Shown here one piece after another: positions 31,261 to 45,000 of a DNA stretch of 64,000 nt. A program made the position numbers and the translations under genes. Position 1 is the stretch's first letter. Every line of letters starts with the position of its first letter. The notes beneath the pieces were generated by a model that had not been told where the DNA came from, ran no database searches, and was given only the letters and a program-made list of their open reading frames with translations. The DNA is taken from positions 61,097,118 to 61,161,117 of the forward strand of contig CM049317.1 of assembly GCA_026874595.1 (NCBI GenBank). The letters run 5' to 3'. The stretch comes from Sipunculus nudus. Lineage: Eukaryota; Annelida; Sipuncula; Golfingiida; Sipunculidae.

Positions 31261-33680
31261 ATGGATTGTGTATCGCGTAATCGGCGTTTTCTGGCCTATT
31301 TTCATACAACGTTCAAAGGCATTAGTCAATATACGTCAGACACTGGAATAGGTGACTATTTATTTTCAGTATACATATCTAACATAATTGTATGAAAAGC
31401 TTGATATGCATGCAAAAATCTTATGATCATGCCCTTGTCACGAGAGTTTGTTTAACATATATAAATATACCTGGTTTCATTAATAATAAACGGGGTTATC
31501 TGGAGGTGTAGTGTCTGCAAAAGGTTATGTTTATATGCGATTAATCACAGGCAAATTATCAAAGCATTAATTTACTGAAAAATACATTACATTTATAAAA
31601 AGAAATGATCATGCCAAATGATAATTTAACATTAGCTTATGCCGTGTCATGGTCGTGCTGATTGTTACACTAAACACATTGATCACGGGACACGATACAG
31701 CATCAAAGGCTATGCAACTGGTAATACATTAATAATATATTTTATAATAGAACCTGATGCCACTCGGCCGTTGTAACGCAACACCTCCCGGGTCACCCCT
31801 CTGAAATGTACACGTTTTTTCATGTAGTATCGGAAACAATGTCGTGTGCCCTAAGGGGGGTCATTTCATTATATACCCGATAAATCCAGAGGAATTTGTC
31901 ATTATTTTGCAAAGGGGTTATCTAAGCGCCATCTATCGGAAACCTCGCCAGTTCTATTTAAGATGTTGACCAATTACAAGCAGGTTATTTTGATGCCCAG
32001 AATACGCTCTACATTCTTTTCATGATGTAGTGATCATGTATTTGTCAAATAGTAAGCGACAGTGCATAACTCTGAAAGGGACATAATCAGGAGGAATATT
32101 ATGCCTATTCCTTTACACTAACAAGGCTGCGTGACCGGGGGTCCGATTGTAGGCCGCAACATGCGGTGTTTCAGCCAGTGGGAACTTGAATTACCCTTGG
32201 GGCCAAGTGAGTAAGGGCATTTCCTGATAGGCACGTTTTGTGGCTCCGCGATGAACACAGCTCCAAGCGCTGTGATTATGTTGACACCTGTGATCGCGAC
32301 CGGTCCACTGTTTTTAAGGCTCGTTAACAGGGGTTAGCAAACAGTTTCAAGGCAATGTTTTGGCAGGTACAAATTTATTATAAAGGGAAAAGCCATTTTT
32401 CGTGTTAAATGCATGTAATATATGTGATTGGGCCACTATCATGCCTTACACAAACGGTTCCAAAACGTTTTTTCTCTTGACGTGGCGTATATAAGGCTCA
32501 TCTATAGAGAGGATTATGTTGGCACTCGAGCAGTGCCCGGCATTGGATAAGTCTTTTGATATTTGGCTCTAAATGGTATCAGAAGGATATGGTCTGTAAC
32601 TTCCGTGCGCGCACAAAAATAACATTTTTAGTCTTTCAATACTGATACTTTGATACCGAGCAAACCTCAAAACAAGACGCTTGTCTTTCATAAAAGGGGC
32701 CACGACCGACAGGCATACTTACCACGGGACTTTTACCCAGGAGAAAACTAAACCTTTTTGGTTTAATCGATCAAGTTTGATATGTTATGACATGTTTTGG
32801 TTATGTCATGTGAGAATGGGTATTAATCGACTATTTTATATAACATCAGTGCAAACGCAGTAACCAGCAACACATGCAATAGTAATTTGAACACCAGAAG
32901 GAATAGGCGACACAAGAGTCCTCGATAGAACACAGGTGGAGTACAAACAATTAAACTGGGAAGTAATCTCTTTTCAGATCATGATTAAGGCCAGTACTCT
33001 CTTTTGGAGACCTGCACGTATTGCAAGATCTGTGCATTTGCGTCCACCATGAGACGATTCGTACCTTGTACGCTCCTATGTATGACACCAACACGCGAGC
33101 GAAAACTTGATAGTTGTCCATATTCTCAGTGGCGACTATAAATAACTACTAATTGTAAACCACTCACCATTTTACAAGATATAGGTCTTGAGTTTTCTCA
33201 TCATGTCTCAGGCTTAAATGTTGACTAGTTACTAAGTGGGAGGCACTATACTGTTTCAATCAATCATCTACAGATATAATCAATAAACAAATAGCACCAC
33301 CATACAAAGGCCATCAGGTGTAATTTACCTGATGTGATGACCTATGTGTAGTGTTGTGCGCTTTTACTGCACACACTGTACCATGTCAAGTGTAATTTAT
33401 ACCTTAATTGATTTGGTATACAGTGAGTGTGTGCGTATAAAAAGCTCAGTTAAAACTTCATTTGCCAGTAAAAAAGAAGCACATTTTATTTGCACATAGA
33501 ATATGTATAGATTTATATAAGCATGTATAGATTTATATAGATTTATGTAAGCATGTACGTTCACATATACATGTATATTATTTGTATTATATATATATAT
33601 ATATATATGTATACATACCTATTTAAATATTATATGCTTTTCTTCACACACTATCACCTACAAACCCTTATACACACACA

Positions 33681-33715
<35 letters not shown>

Positions 33716-34520
33716 TTATCTGTGGGGGTATAAATATAAATATGTGACAGGCCCAACTGCAACTTGTACATGTTTTCGTAGTGTTAGAGTTTTGTTCCGC
33801 CAGTCAGAATCAACCAGTGCATACATAATAGACAAAGCCACTCACTTGCAGTGACAGGCCAAATAAGAAAAAAGACTTTTGATTGGTTATATCTAACAAC
33901 ATTGTTTTATAACAATAAAGGTCAATATCTTTAAATACTTTGAAAAATGCTGAATCGAGGATACAACAAGTATGTGTAATGACCGGTTGAACCATCCGCG
34001 CCGCACGTTCAGGACTTGACAAAATTGCTGATTTTCATGTACAGGACTTGGGGGTCAGCTATGAGGAGCCCAAAGCTATCCTACGCTTCGTATGTGCTCC
34101 TTAAGCACACTGTCGATAGAACATTGTGTGCCTGGTAAGCTTCGTGTGGGTTATAAAGCATACAAAAACAAGAAGCGTTCAGCCTATTACATATCAACGA
34201 GAGCTAAAGGAGCCCATAGCTGCCAAGTACTCACACTCCCGCATGGGGGATTAGAATTAAAAACACAGGTTCGCCTTGACATCGGAAAAGCAAATAATAT
34301 GCAACTTAATTTCCTAAACCTTTGGATCACACATAATTAAATGTTGTGATTCCATAGTCTACAGACAAAACACCAGAAGCGTCATTTTATCTTCAAGGGT
34401 GGCAAGATGAATTGCAGGCATGGGAAGGTGTTCTAAGTTGGGACAACTTTTTATAGTCATTAGTCACTACTAGTCATTCTCGTATACATATATTTGCGTG
34501 TATATATATGTGCACCTCTT
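31261..34520. other. unit A distal spacer
   Basis: Colinear with 53,040-57,100 and without a recognised gene. A - strand open frame at about 32,823-32,980 ends in a hydrophobic segment also open in unit B (54,751-54,900). (AT)n runs lie at 33,583-33,612 and 33,681-33,713. The sequence around 34,101 (CCTTAAGC) is the empty site of the unit B TTAA element. Confidence 0.5.
32823..32980 (-). other. candidate C-terminal membrane exon (unit A copy)
   Basis: After a possible acceptor CTGAAAAG, the frame reads LPSLIVCT, VFYRGLLCRLF, a run of Leu/Val, then LLVTAFALMLYKIVD and a stop. The unit B copy keeps the frame with mostly conservative changes (YRGYSCRLF; LLVTAFALMLYKIVD). No family recognised and no upstream exon found. 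Confidence 0.25.
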
Positions 34521-35000
34521 TGTCCTTCTGTTACGGAACCTAATATCAACAGATCACGTATGAGTGATGAACATAGATTTTGTAATAGATATAAAAAAAT
34601 CAGATTCTGTAACACTAGGCAGCGTGAAATGTCTAGGGGAATGAATAAAGAAGTCAGTGTCCTTTTTTATAACAAACAATTACAATTTATTCTTAAAACA
34701 ATCCTAGTATACAATACACTAAATCAGTACAATTACACCGTATAACAAATGTACAACAGCAAATCAATACAATCACACAGCATAATAAACAACCACCACT
34801 GTCGCAGCGACAAGTCCTTTAAATGTATAAGCCGGATGAACAATTCACACAAATCTTCTCAGAGAATAACAGTCCAATGTAAAGCTCTTGTAACAATCCC
34901 GAAAGTAAACTGGAGAAAGGCAGCATTAATTGTATAGAGTTAACAGAATCCCTGAAAAACTAGAATTATCGGTTAGGTCCCACAACTGACTTACACTTTT
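34521..35000. other. inter-unit stretch
   Basis: AT-rich, two short + strand frames without domains; no gene seen. Confidence 0.5.
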
Positions 35001-36850
35001 CTGTGTATGATATATGATGTACCAGTTTCAAAAGGATTCCTGCAAAACTGTTGCTTGTAGATTGCTAATTGAAAGACACAAGAACCAGCAAGCAGGCGAT
35101 ATTGATGACAACTGACAAACAGACAGACATTAAGACAAAGTAACACAAGATCACGACCAGTCAGTTAGAATAAGGTATGCAGAAGTCTCAGAGGAAGAAA
35201 TTCAGTCTATGTTTGTAAAGATATGACTAATATTGACGAAGATATGACGGAAATAAATTTTAGACTTTTTTGATGACCTTGACTTTGACCTACATTAAGC
35301 AAAAGCAAAAATCTTCCAGGACTCACGATTGTCTGCCAACTCTGTAAGTTTGAAAGCTATTGATGGAAAATTGTGGTCTGTAGAGCAGGTACAGATAGAC
35401 TGACAGACAGACTAGACGACCATAGGTCGAGCGCTTGCCGGAAGTAGACATGACAAACAGACGGACAGACAGAACAAACTGTCGGTTTTCTATCAATTGG
35501 TTGACTTTAAGAGCGATTGCTGAAAAAGTTGAGTCGGTTGAACGACATATATCACACAAAAGAACATGAAAGCAGACAAAGCAGACAATAACCGACAAAA
35601 AGACAGACGTACTGACAAAATGACACAAGATTGAGACCAGATGAGTCAACCAAATTATGATGAAGACCCATAGGAAGGAATAAGTTATAGTTTATGTTAT
35701 TAAGGTTTATATATTTGGAGATATGGCTAAAAAATGATATGTTGAAGTGGTTCCAGTGTAAAGCCCCCTCTCGGCCATATTCGGAAAATGAAAACTCCAT
35801 TTCGAGACATTAGTGTAAGAAATAAGATGTGCCAGTTTCAAAAGGATCCCTTCAAAACTGTGGATTGTAATATGCTATATGTGAGTAGCATTAACAAGGA
35901 AGCAGGCAAATTTGAGGACAACTGACAAACAGACAGGCATACTGACAACGTGACACAAGATTGAGACCAGATGACCTACTCAGATTACAGAGAAGACTCA
36001 GAGAAAGGATCTAAGATATAGTTTATGTAATTAAGGTTTATAGTTTTGGAGATATGGCTAAAAATAATATGTCCTAGTGGTTCGACTGAAAAAAAATGAA
36101 AACAAACTTTTGAGATATTTATATAAGACATATCATGTACCGGTTTCAAAGGATTCCTACAAACTGTAGCCAGTAGGCAGCTATTTGTCAGATGCAAGAA
36201 CCAGCAAGCAGACGAAATTCAGATCTACTGACAAATTAACAGACATACTGCCAAAGTGACTCATCTGAAATAACAGATGACCAGACAAAAGTTGTAGGGA
36301 AGTTGAAGAGGAGCAAAATGAACTGTGCTTATGTAGGTAAGGTTTATCGTTTTGGAAATATGGCTTGAAATTGATATTTCGAAGTGTTTCGAGTGCAGCG
36401 CCCCCTTGCAGCTATTTTCGGAAAATGAAAAATCACTTTCGAGATACTAGTGTAAGACTTTAGATGTACCAGTTTCATAAGGATAACTGCAAAACTGTGA
36501 CCTTTAAAATGCTGAATATAAGACAAGAGCAAGAATGCGAAATAGAGGATAACTGACAAACAGACAGACATACTGACAAAGAAACGCATCGGAGATAACA
36601 GAGGTCTTGACAATCTTATGGAGAAGGTGTAGAGGGACAAATTGAGCTTTATTTTATGTCGATGAGATTTTTAGTTTTGGAGATATGACCCAAATATGAT
36701 ATGTATAGTGTTCCGAGAACAGCGTCCCCATACAGACATGTTTCTAAAACTGAAAAAAAAATCACTTTCAAGATATTAGTGTAAGGCATCAGATTAAAAG
36801 TTTCAAAAGGATTCCTGTAAATTTGTGACCTCTAGGGCATCCTTAAGTAT
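35000..36850. repeat. degenerate tandem array, unit about 310-330 bp
   Basis: The anchor TTTTGGAGATATGGC recurs at about 36,044, 36,353 and 36,676 (first seen near 35,716). The anchor CTGACAAACAGACAGACAT recurs at about 35,109, 35,923, 36,228 and 36,552. At least four units are visible, strongly diverged. The array fills the gap between units A and B. Confidence 0.8.
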
Positions 36851-36876
36851 GTCTCGCCATATTTTGTTTGACGAAG

Positions 36877-37038
36877 AAATACTTCAACTGGCATTTTTGA
36901 CAACCCGATGGTATTGTAGGTAAAAAATACGTGTTTATGAACACATACATGGCAAAATGGTGGGATGTTTCCGAGTTAAAAATAGCAGCACCACTGTGTG
37001 AAAAACCAGCTAAATGTCTTTCGAACGAGTGGTGTTGT
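36877..37038 (+). pseudogene. QPD lectin exon 3 fragment (unit B)
   Basis: Matches 13,173-13,334. The codon for Gly before QPD is now TGA (36,898-36,900). The rest of the frame (VFMNTYMAKWWDVSE, PLCEKPAKC) stays open and runs past the old stop to a new TAA. All upstream coding sequence is missing, so this is a dead 3' stump. Confidence 0.85.
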
Positions 37039-39572
37039 TAAGTATAAATGGAAGAGGTAACCTCTCCAGGTCATGCTGGAGCTTCTTTAGTATCCTATAA
37101 GTGACGGCTTTATTTAAATGTTTTTCATTTTTTCGGTAATTTCTGACAAAACACTACATATATGAATGTCAGTTTAATATGACACGGATGCATTTCTAAA
37201 TGCAAAAATATATTTACCATAAAGGGTATGAATGAGTGCCCCGCTACAAAGATAGGCTGCTTCTTGAAGGTCTGGAATTTAGTAGCTAAGATTTTGTCAC
37301 ATTTAGCAATCTAAAATCACAAACTTAATTAATCTACTGAAAAGTACGCTCCTCACACCACTGAAAGCTTGGTACTGCGTTTTTCATCCAGCCCAAATTT
37401 TAAACATGCGTCACCCTCTCTCGTTGGTCTGATTACACCGGGACACAAGCTCTAATTGGTCTGATCACTTGCCCCATGTTAGAACCGATGTAAGTGGTCT
37501 GATTGCAATTCTGTCCTTTGTGCGCACCCTGGTGTTCGAACCCAGATAATCTTGCTATACAAAACAGCAGTTACACGAAACGATGTCTGGGACGATAACC
37601 GCTGCGTAGAAACGCTGCAGGATGAGCGCAATGGAAAGGTACTCGAGATAATGTGCATGAGAGAAAAAGACTGTTGTTGGACCGATGACGGTGGTGCGAT
37701 TTCACTGACCCCATCTGCTCATGTATAGGTCAAGCTTTAAAAATAAATTCATCGGTACAGCTAGAATATGGGAGAATGAATAGAATAAGTATGTAATGTG
37801 GCAAAACAGCAGGTTGTTTTTCAAGTCATGTCATGTTTAGTGTCACTCTTATAAAATTTGTAATGAAATAAACGTGAATCAAGCAGCGAGGCTGTGTATC
37901 CAGCGCCACCTATCATAATATAAATGTTAACATATGTCAAACCGTGTTGCTTAATTTTTATTAACAATGCCCTCGTTTTTTTTTCTATTGCCTGACATAT
38001 TTGTGTAAAAATGTTGGGGACTGCCATCGAATCAACCACCCCTGTTAAAATATGTCAATAACTGTGATTTTTTTTCATTTCAAATAGCGGCTTCTGTAGT
38101 ATTGTTCATAGATTAAAGTCCCTGTCAAAATAGCTTGACCTTGACTCCAGGTGACCGAATCAGCAGGCGATAGAGATTTCAAGGATAAAGATGTACAAAG
38201 GTTGACTACGTTTAGGTAGTAGGAATTTAATCTACTCTACAATTCAGGATTATAACATGTACAAGCGTTGTTTTTGTGTAATGTGAATTTATAAGGGTTA
38301 TATTTCTAGATAAGGTAAAAAAAAACCAAACAAAGTTTACTATCTCTCTCTTGGAAAAACAATTATGGTTTAAAAACAGTGTGAAACAAACTGGCCAATA
38401 AAACTGAGAAATAATGCAATGATGCAAATGTAATTTTCTGTTTGAAACAACATGAAATAAAATAATCACCGTACTCCGTCCTGTGCATTTTGATAATTAA
38501 TGCCAGAGTTTTTTTTTCATAAAAAATGATATATTTTTTTGTAATCTCCTAAGAGAATGTAAATTCAAAATATAAAGTAACACTTGAATAACTTTTGTTG
38601 TTACTTTATTTTGAGTTAAAAAAAACCCCGCTTGGTAGGTTCTGTAATGGTTAGGCGTGGATTTTCGCCGCCTGCATTTAGTGTTTTTTTCTATTTTTTT
38701 CCAGTCATTTTCAATGCCTGTGTGTCTGTTTGTCACTCTTTATCACGTATGAAGATGGAAATCAAATTTGCTCTGATGCTCTGACTGGTTTTTATCATCA
38801 TTAGGAATCAAACGAACACGTGACGGGGAAGATTGTTCCCTAGATACAGCTCCTTTATTATAGCTCAACGTGTACTTTATAAGAAATACCTTTCTTTTTT
38901 GTATAAAAAAACGAGTGAACCTTACATTTAACACTGTAAAAAATTCACACACCAGTCCTTATAACTGAATGATTTACTGAATGAATATATTCTATTCATT
39001 CAATTTATGTAGTACATGCAAATATATATGCCGCATATCACAGTAGGTCTACCTATAGGAAAATATATATCATCGTATATAAAAATGTAAAATTTAGCCG
39101 ATGACATATAAATCACAGTACATTTTTCCATGCTGATAGTGATATATTAATATTACGAACGTGCTTTTAACCATCACAGCAACTTTACCGCGTCAGCCAA
39201 TAAATCGGAGTACAAGATATTTCCTACGGAATAAGGGTTCGCAGCAAGAACTGGACAAACAACATATCCATTGAACTGTATATCGTGTCAGGTAGACTAT
39301 TTTCGCCAACCTTCAGTTTGGCGGCTTCTGTTCCGCCTACTTCTATAACATACCCACTAAGCTCACCTTGTAACTTAAAGTAAACTTAAAACCTTAATTA
39401 ATATTAATGATAATTGGATAACACAGTGTTGTACGTTAAGTACTCATAACTTACATAAATACATCTCGAAATGTCAATGAATTATTTGTCTCCAATATGA
39501 TAAAAATCGACAAATCTACTTTTAACATGGAGCCTACTGTAACTGTAATTTTGATAACAAAGATTGAATTAA
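37039..39572. other. unit B spacer
   Basis: Colinear with 13,335-16,231. It keeps the right arm of the foldback (37,485-37,640). No gene seen. Confidence 0.5.
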
Positions 39573-40037
39573 CAGCGGAACCTGTCTGAAAGACCACCTT
39601 CCTAATAATAAGACCACAAGTCTAATAAGACCACATCTTTGATTACTCTTTGACATTATAAGGGCTATGCAGTTGACCTTGATGATTACGTCTTAACTAT
39701 AGCTTTCTATATTTGGTTTTACATATCACACTGGTTACTGTTATATCTTTAACCTTTTAAAGAAGACATGCGTTACCTGCGTTTGTACAACTCGTTTATT
39801 CCAACCAGAACCGTCTCACAAGTGCCCGGATGATCCGGGAACATAGCGTAAATAAAATCCAAACGGAGTATACGATAACAAGAATGAACGTATGGTCAAT
39901 ATATAAAGTCTATAAAGATCCCTTTGAGTGAATCGAAAGTTTTCACATTGGCTATAACAACCTATCTTATAAGACCACATGTGAATAAACACCATTTGAG
40001 CCAACCCACGGGTGGTTTTTCTACACAGGTTTTACTG
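39573..40037. mobile_element. pogo-like MITE shared by both units (copy B)
   Basis: Left end CAGCGGAACCTGTCTGAAAG; right end reverse-complemented CAGTAAAACCTGTGTAG. Same position as 16,232-16,710 in unit A. Confidence 0.65.
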
Positions 40038-40969
40038 TACTTAGAAGCATCACGCCGTGGTGCCATACAGTCTGGGTAGCTGCTACTAGGTAACAGTAAA
40101 ACTAGACCTCCACCACCGAAATAACTGCCTTTCGTTTCACTTTACCATGGCTCGCTCACCGGTTCATAACTTACAGAAAGTGTTTCTGTGGTCGTGAATA
40201 GTTTCTTTGCCAGATATTTTCATATCCTGTTATGTATATTTATTCTGCACATATGGTACCTCCTCACCTCAGGTGGTACCTCCACTTAACGATGTCTCTA
40301 TAAATAATATTCGTAAGGTATATCCGTAAGAGTAATGAAGATAAATCCATTTATAATTGAACAAAGGAACTTATATTACACTGGAAAGTTTTTTTTTATA
40401 AAACATCAAAGTATTTGAATTGACAATATAAAGACATAAAACAATTAGTTGTTATCTTATCACTCTATTTCTAGATTCAGTTGGACATACAAATTAAATG
40501 AACGAGCAATCGATTAAACGTATCAACATAAAAAAGTGAGAAATGCAGTAAGAGTGCTTATAATCACCTGTCAAAGGTCTCCCCTCCTCCGTATCTTCTG
40601 TTCTTTGGCTCTTCCTTGTTGGCGCAGTCTGCGAAATTGAATAATCTGATAGTGTATCATGTAGTGACATGTTTAATTTTTAAAGTTTCATTATTATATA
40701 CTATGGTTAGTAAAACGGACAGTTCAATATAAAACTGAACGCTGCAATAATTAATCAATTAAAGTTAATGAATGAATTTATGCAAGGCCATCCGTACAAA
40801 GGTTGCCATGAATCCTTATCAACAGTCAAGTAATCATATTTGAATTGAGTTTTAAGCTCTAAACAGTACTTTAAACACAGTATTCCATAAAACACTGACG
40901 ACAACATTTATTTATTGATTTTAATATTCATTTAAATTGAATAAATATATAAATTGAAGGATCGGCTCT
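40038..40969. other. 3' flank of gene B
   Basis: No exons. AATAAA on the - strand at 40,907-40,916 (two overlapping copies), about 55-60 nt past the stop, is a good polyadenylation candidate. Confidence 0.5.
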
Positions 40970-41097
40970 CTAGAAAAGTAAAATCACCTTATGGTACTGC
41001 CAACAATTTATCATGAACTGAATGATGATAATGAACAGTAAAACGCCAAGCAGAGACAATACTATGACGTTACAATTTGTTATCCCAGTGTGCTGAT
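40970..41097 (-). CDS. gene B exon 8: transmembrane segment and tail
   Basis: Acceptor TTTGTTCCAG|AT at 41,097; stop TAG at 40,970-40,972. Hydrophobic helix with IIIIQF, then MINCWQYHKVILLF. The tail differs from gene A. Confidence 0.75.
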
Positions 41098-41987
41098 CTG
41101 GAACAAAAGGAAAGACAAAATCCCTGTTCTAAATTTTAATTAGTTTCAATCATAAAGCATATGCAATGACATGACGAACATATATTTCTTTGTGATTATT
41201 TATGGCAATAACCATTTATGTTTTAAGATATTAGTAGTTTTAAAAAAAAAATAACAATGATGATATAAGACCGCCTTATGCCAGTCTACACGCGCGTCTA
41301 TTCATAGTACTGTGTTGAAAATCTCGGAAGAACTCAAGAGTGCTAATAATGAACAGCCTGTTCTGTCCATTGGTTATTTATTTTGTAAGATTATTTTGTA
41401 AACAACCCTCTTATGAATGCGAACAAGTCACGACCTTTGATGAACAAGGTTGGTTTCTTTATAATGGCTTGAGTTATTGCGTTTGTTCTATTATCAGCCG
41501 ATACAATCTAGATTAGGTACAATACCGACCTTCATATATGAACGAATGGTATGAAATCATATGCAAAAGTAAGAAATTTATCAGAATTTGTATGTATTTC
41601 AATAATTTTGTGACTTGGACTTACCGTTATCTCTCTGATGATCTTTGCCTGTAATATTTGCTGTTGGTTCTATTGCGATACTTCTAAATGACGAATAATT
41701 AGCGTCTGTAATTTCATAAGGGTCAGTCCCTATGTGAATAAGAGAGAAACATGTCAGACATCATAGTACAAATGATATGTGATCGGAAGAATTAAACATT
41801 TGACCGACCAGAAGTAAAATAAAGTATAGGTTACATTGCACGTGTAACATCTGGTCCTTATCTAAAGTTTGGTGTGGCCTAAACAAATATTTAAAGGGAG
41901 ATGTTTCTACCATATGAAAGATAAACAAGAATTATATATTTGAATGTTTCCCGACGAACCGAATACTTAACCCTTTTTCATTATCAC

Positions 41988-42041
<54 letters not shown>

Positions 42042-45000
42042 TAGAGAGAGAGAGAGAGAATATAACACCTGTTTCAAGTCCTATTTATTTTAAAGAAGAA
42101 TATCAGAAAGTCTTTAGCTGCAATGTTAGAAAATACTTTATAATAATCATACAATATATTACTTACTATTAACGCAGACAACAGTGTTTGCTTGATTACA
42201 CGACACCGCTTTTACCATGAACTGACCATTTTCTATTATTAACACTGAGCAGTTGTGGTTATCACGTGGTTCTCCAGCTGCCCATAGACCAATCAGAGGA
42301 CTGTCTGAACCATAAGTGATATTAGATTGACACCCAGCATCATATATGAACCACATATATCACCACATCATATTGATAAACAAATCTTTATGATTTCCAC
42401 GATGGAGGTTATGTTTCCAACCGTGGTTGTTTGTTTGATTGTCTATCAGCAACATTTCGTAAAACTACACAACCGATTTCAACAGGGGCGTCAATACAGG
42501 GATGATGGTTGTATATTCAACCACATTTTAGCAACGGGTTTTTATATTTTAATCTATCGCTGCTCTTATGAGAATAATATTTATATATTGGGAATTAAAT
42601 ATATTAATAATTAGAAATATAGAGTTTGATTACATTTCTTAGACACTGAAATATTATATATATTTAAACCTGCTTTACAATTAACCTATACTTGAAACAT
42701 AAAAGCTTATTTTTTCAAACTTTATACTTAATTTTAATATACATGTGTTTGAAGTGTGTCACACAGATGAACACACATGAAATGATTTAAACACAGTTTT
42801 TTGTGAAGGCGGCGGCAGGATATTTCTCCACACATGCACAAAATACTTGTATATTATAAACAAGTGAGAAATTATTCTATTAATAAACAAATGTAATATC
42901 AGTTTGTCTGTACATACCTGTTTGGTTATTACCGACCGTCCATTCTTCTCGTCTAAGTCCGATCCAAGCTGAGCCACACAGACCATTTTTATCCCAGAAA
43001 TGTTTGAACGGCTTGAGTCTCGCCCTGTCCGGTAATACCGCGAGATCCCCACCGTTTCTATGGCAATTAAAGCGTGCCCGATACCAGTTGGCAACGGCAC
43101 AGAAAAATATATAGCACGACGTCCCTGAGATAATGCAGTTAAACGGCAGTTGTCCGGTTTTGACACAGTCTGAACAATCTGAAATAGGACAATTTTTGCA
43201 CCTTTCTCGATTTTTTTTATCATTTAATAGCGGTTAGATTAAAAGTAATTATAATGATAATAATGAAGTCAGAATACTCTAGTGACGGTGCTCTAATCCT
43301 ATCATGGTTTTGTATAACATCAAAACGATGCATTGTCGAATTTCAAAACTTCCCTATTCTGAAAATCTGAGAAATTTCAGGTTTCGAAAGAGTTTTTTTT
43401 AACAAGGAGAGTCCCGGGACGCTCAGGCGAAACTTTTGCAGAGTGACATGAGAATTGGTGGGTTCCGGGGGAAGGGGATGTGTGTCTATTTCTAATGGAT
43501 TACTGAAAATGTAATATTTTTGAGCTTAGTTAAGTGTAAATCATCTGATCACCCTTTGTCCGTGTCCGTCCCGCCGTAAACAGTGCAGAAATAGTAACCG
43601 TTAAACTTAGAAACTTCTAACTATACAACCAGGGAGGTTCTAGGCAAATCTCCTTGGACACTAGAAATTACGTCATGGTGACCTATATTCTGCGACCTAC
43701 AGGCCGAAAACATAAATATGAGCTCCCAGGCAGTCAGGCGTATCATATTGGCACATCTTGTATCCGTTAAGCGTAAAATCTTCTAATGTAATATTGTCGG
43801 AGGTCCTACAAATATGTCCTTGGAAACATGGAAAATAGGTCACCGGGACCTATATTCTGCAACCTACAGGTCAAAAACATGATTTTGAGCACCCAGACAG
43901 TCAGATTAGCATATATTGTATCCATTAGGCGTAGAATCTTTTAACGTAATATTCTGTGAGTTCTTGGATAAATGTCCCCGGCATGAAATTAGGTCATGCT
44001 GACCTATATTCTGCGACATATAGCAAAGAATGTGCTATGAGCACCCTAAATGTCAGATGGGCACAAATCGAATCTGTTAGCCCTAGAATCTTCTAACGCT
44101 ACATCCAGGGAGGTTCTAGGCAAACCCCTCGGACATCTGAAATTAGGTAATGGTTACTGATATTCTTCGACCTGCGGGACGAAACATGATATGAGCACCT
44201 TGAAAGTCAATTGTACTAGGCCTAGAATATTCTAATGCTACATCGAGAGAGCTCGCGGGCAAATTTCCGTTTACATTAAAAATTAGTTCATGGTGACCTA
44301 TATTCTACGACCTAGAGGCCAAAAACATGATTTTGAGCAAATAGGCTGTGAGAAAGGGCTAAAATTTTATCCATTAGCCCTAGACTCTTCTAACATAAAA
44401 TCGAGGGATGTCCCCGGCAAGTCTCTTTTGAATTTCGAAATTAGGTCACTTAATTCTTATAAAACATGTCATATTCAGCTGGCGTCATGGCCCATTGGAC
44501 ACCTGTTGTACATTATACGTCAGCATTGTATCATTTATATATTTGACACCGTGCTTTGTTTAAGGTAGTCGGCAATGGTCAGTGACTGCTCCAAGAGACA
44601 GCTCTGATGCTCACAGATCAACAGCCAGAAATTCGCGTTTCTGATGTCACGGTGGGACCCCCTTACCCGGACGTCCGAAGGACATTTCACCGCCTGAGTT
44701 GTTTATCCCTTCGTTCCTGAAAACACTGGGTTCATATGATTGTTATCACATATCGTAATTAAACTATGATTTAAAAAAAAATGACGTGTTACAAATGATC
44801 TATGCCCTGACTCTAATTCTTGTTTAATGTTGTCTAGAAGGATAAAGCAACAATATAACGTGTTCCACTAAAATAGTTGCACTTTTATACACAGATACGC
44901 ACAGGATATCCTATCTATCATTTTTGGAACGTCGGCAGGTATGTTGTTGTCGTCGTGAGTTGGTCGCTTTGACTTTTAGCGACTAAACTAAGTTTCTTTT

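Larger units (their letters stand above)
13173..34520 (+). repeat. segmental duplication unit A
   Basis: About 21.3 kb colinear with 36,877-57,100 in direct orientation. Matched landmarks (A/B) are the CTLD exon end 13,180/36,883, the pogo-like MITE 16,232/39,573, the last receptor exon 18,902/40,970, the signal exon 28,921/50,263, the 5'UTR exon 29,451/51,133, R 31,085/52,672 and GTGTATATATATGTGCACCT at about 34,499/57,073. Unit A carries more insertions than B. Confidence 0.9.

Noticed and set aside
42759-43223. 154-codon - strand frame as a whole
   Set aside because: Only 42,918-43,178 is exon (in another frame, CTLD2a); the long frame reads through intron sequence out of frame.
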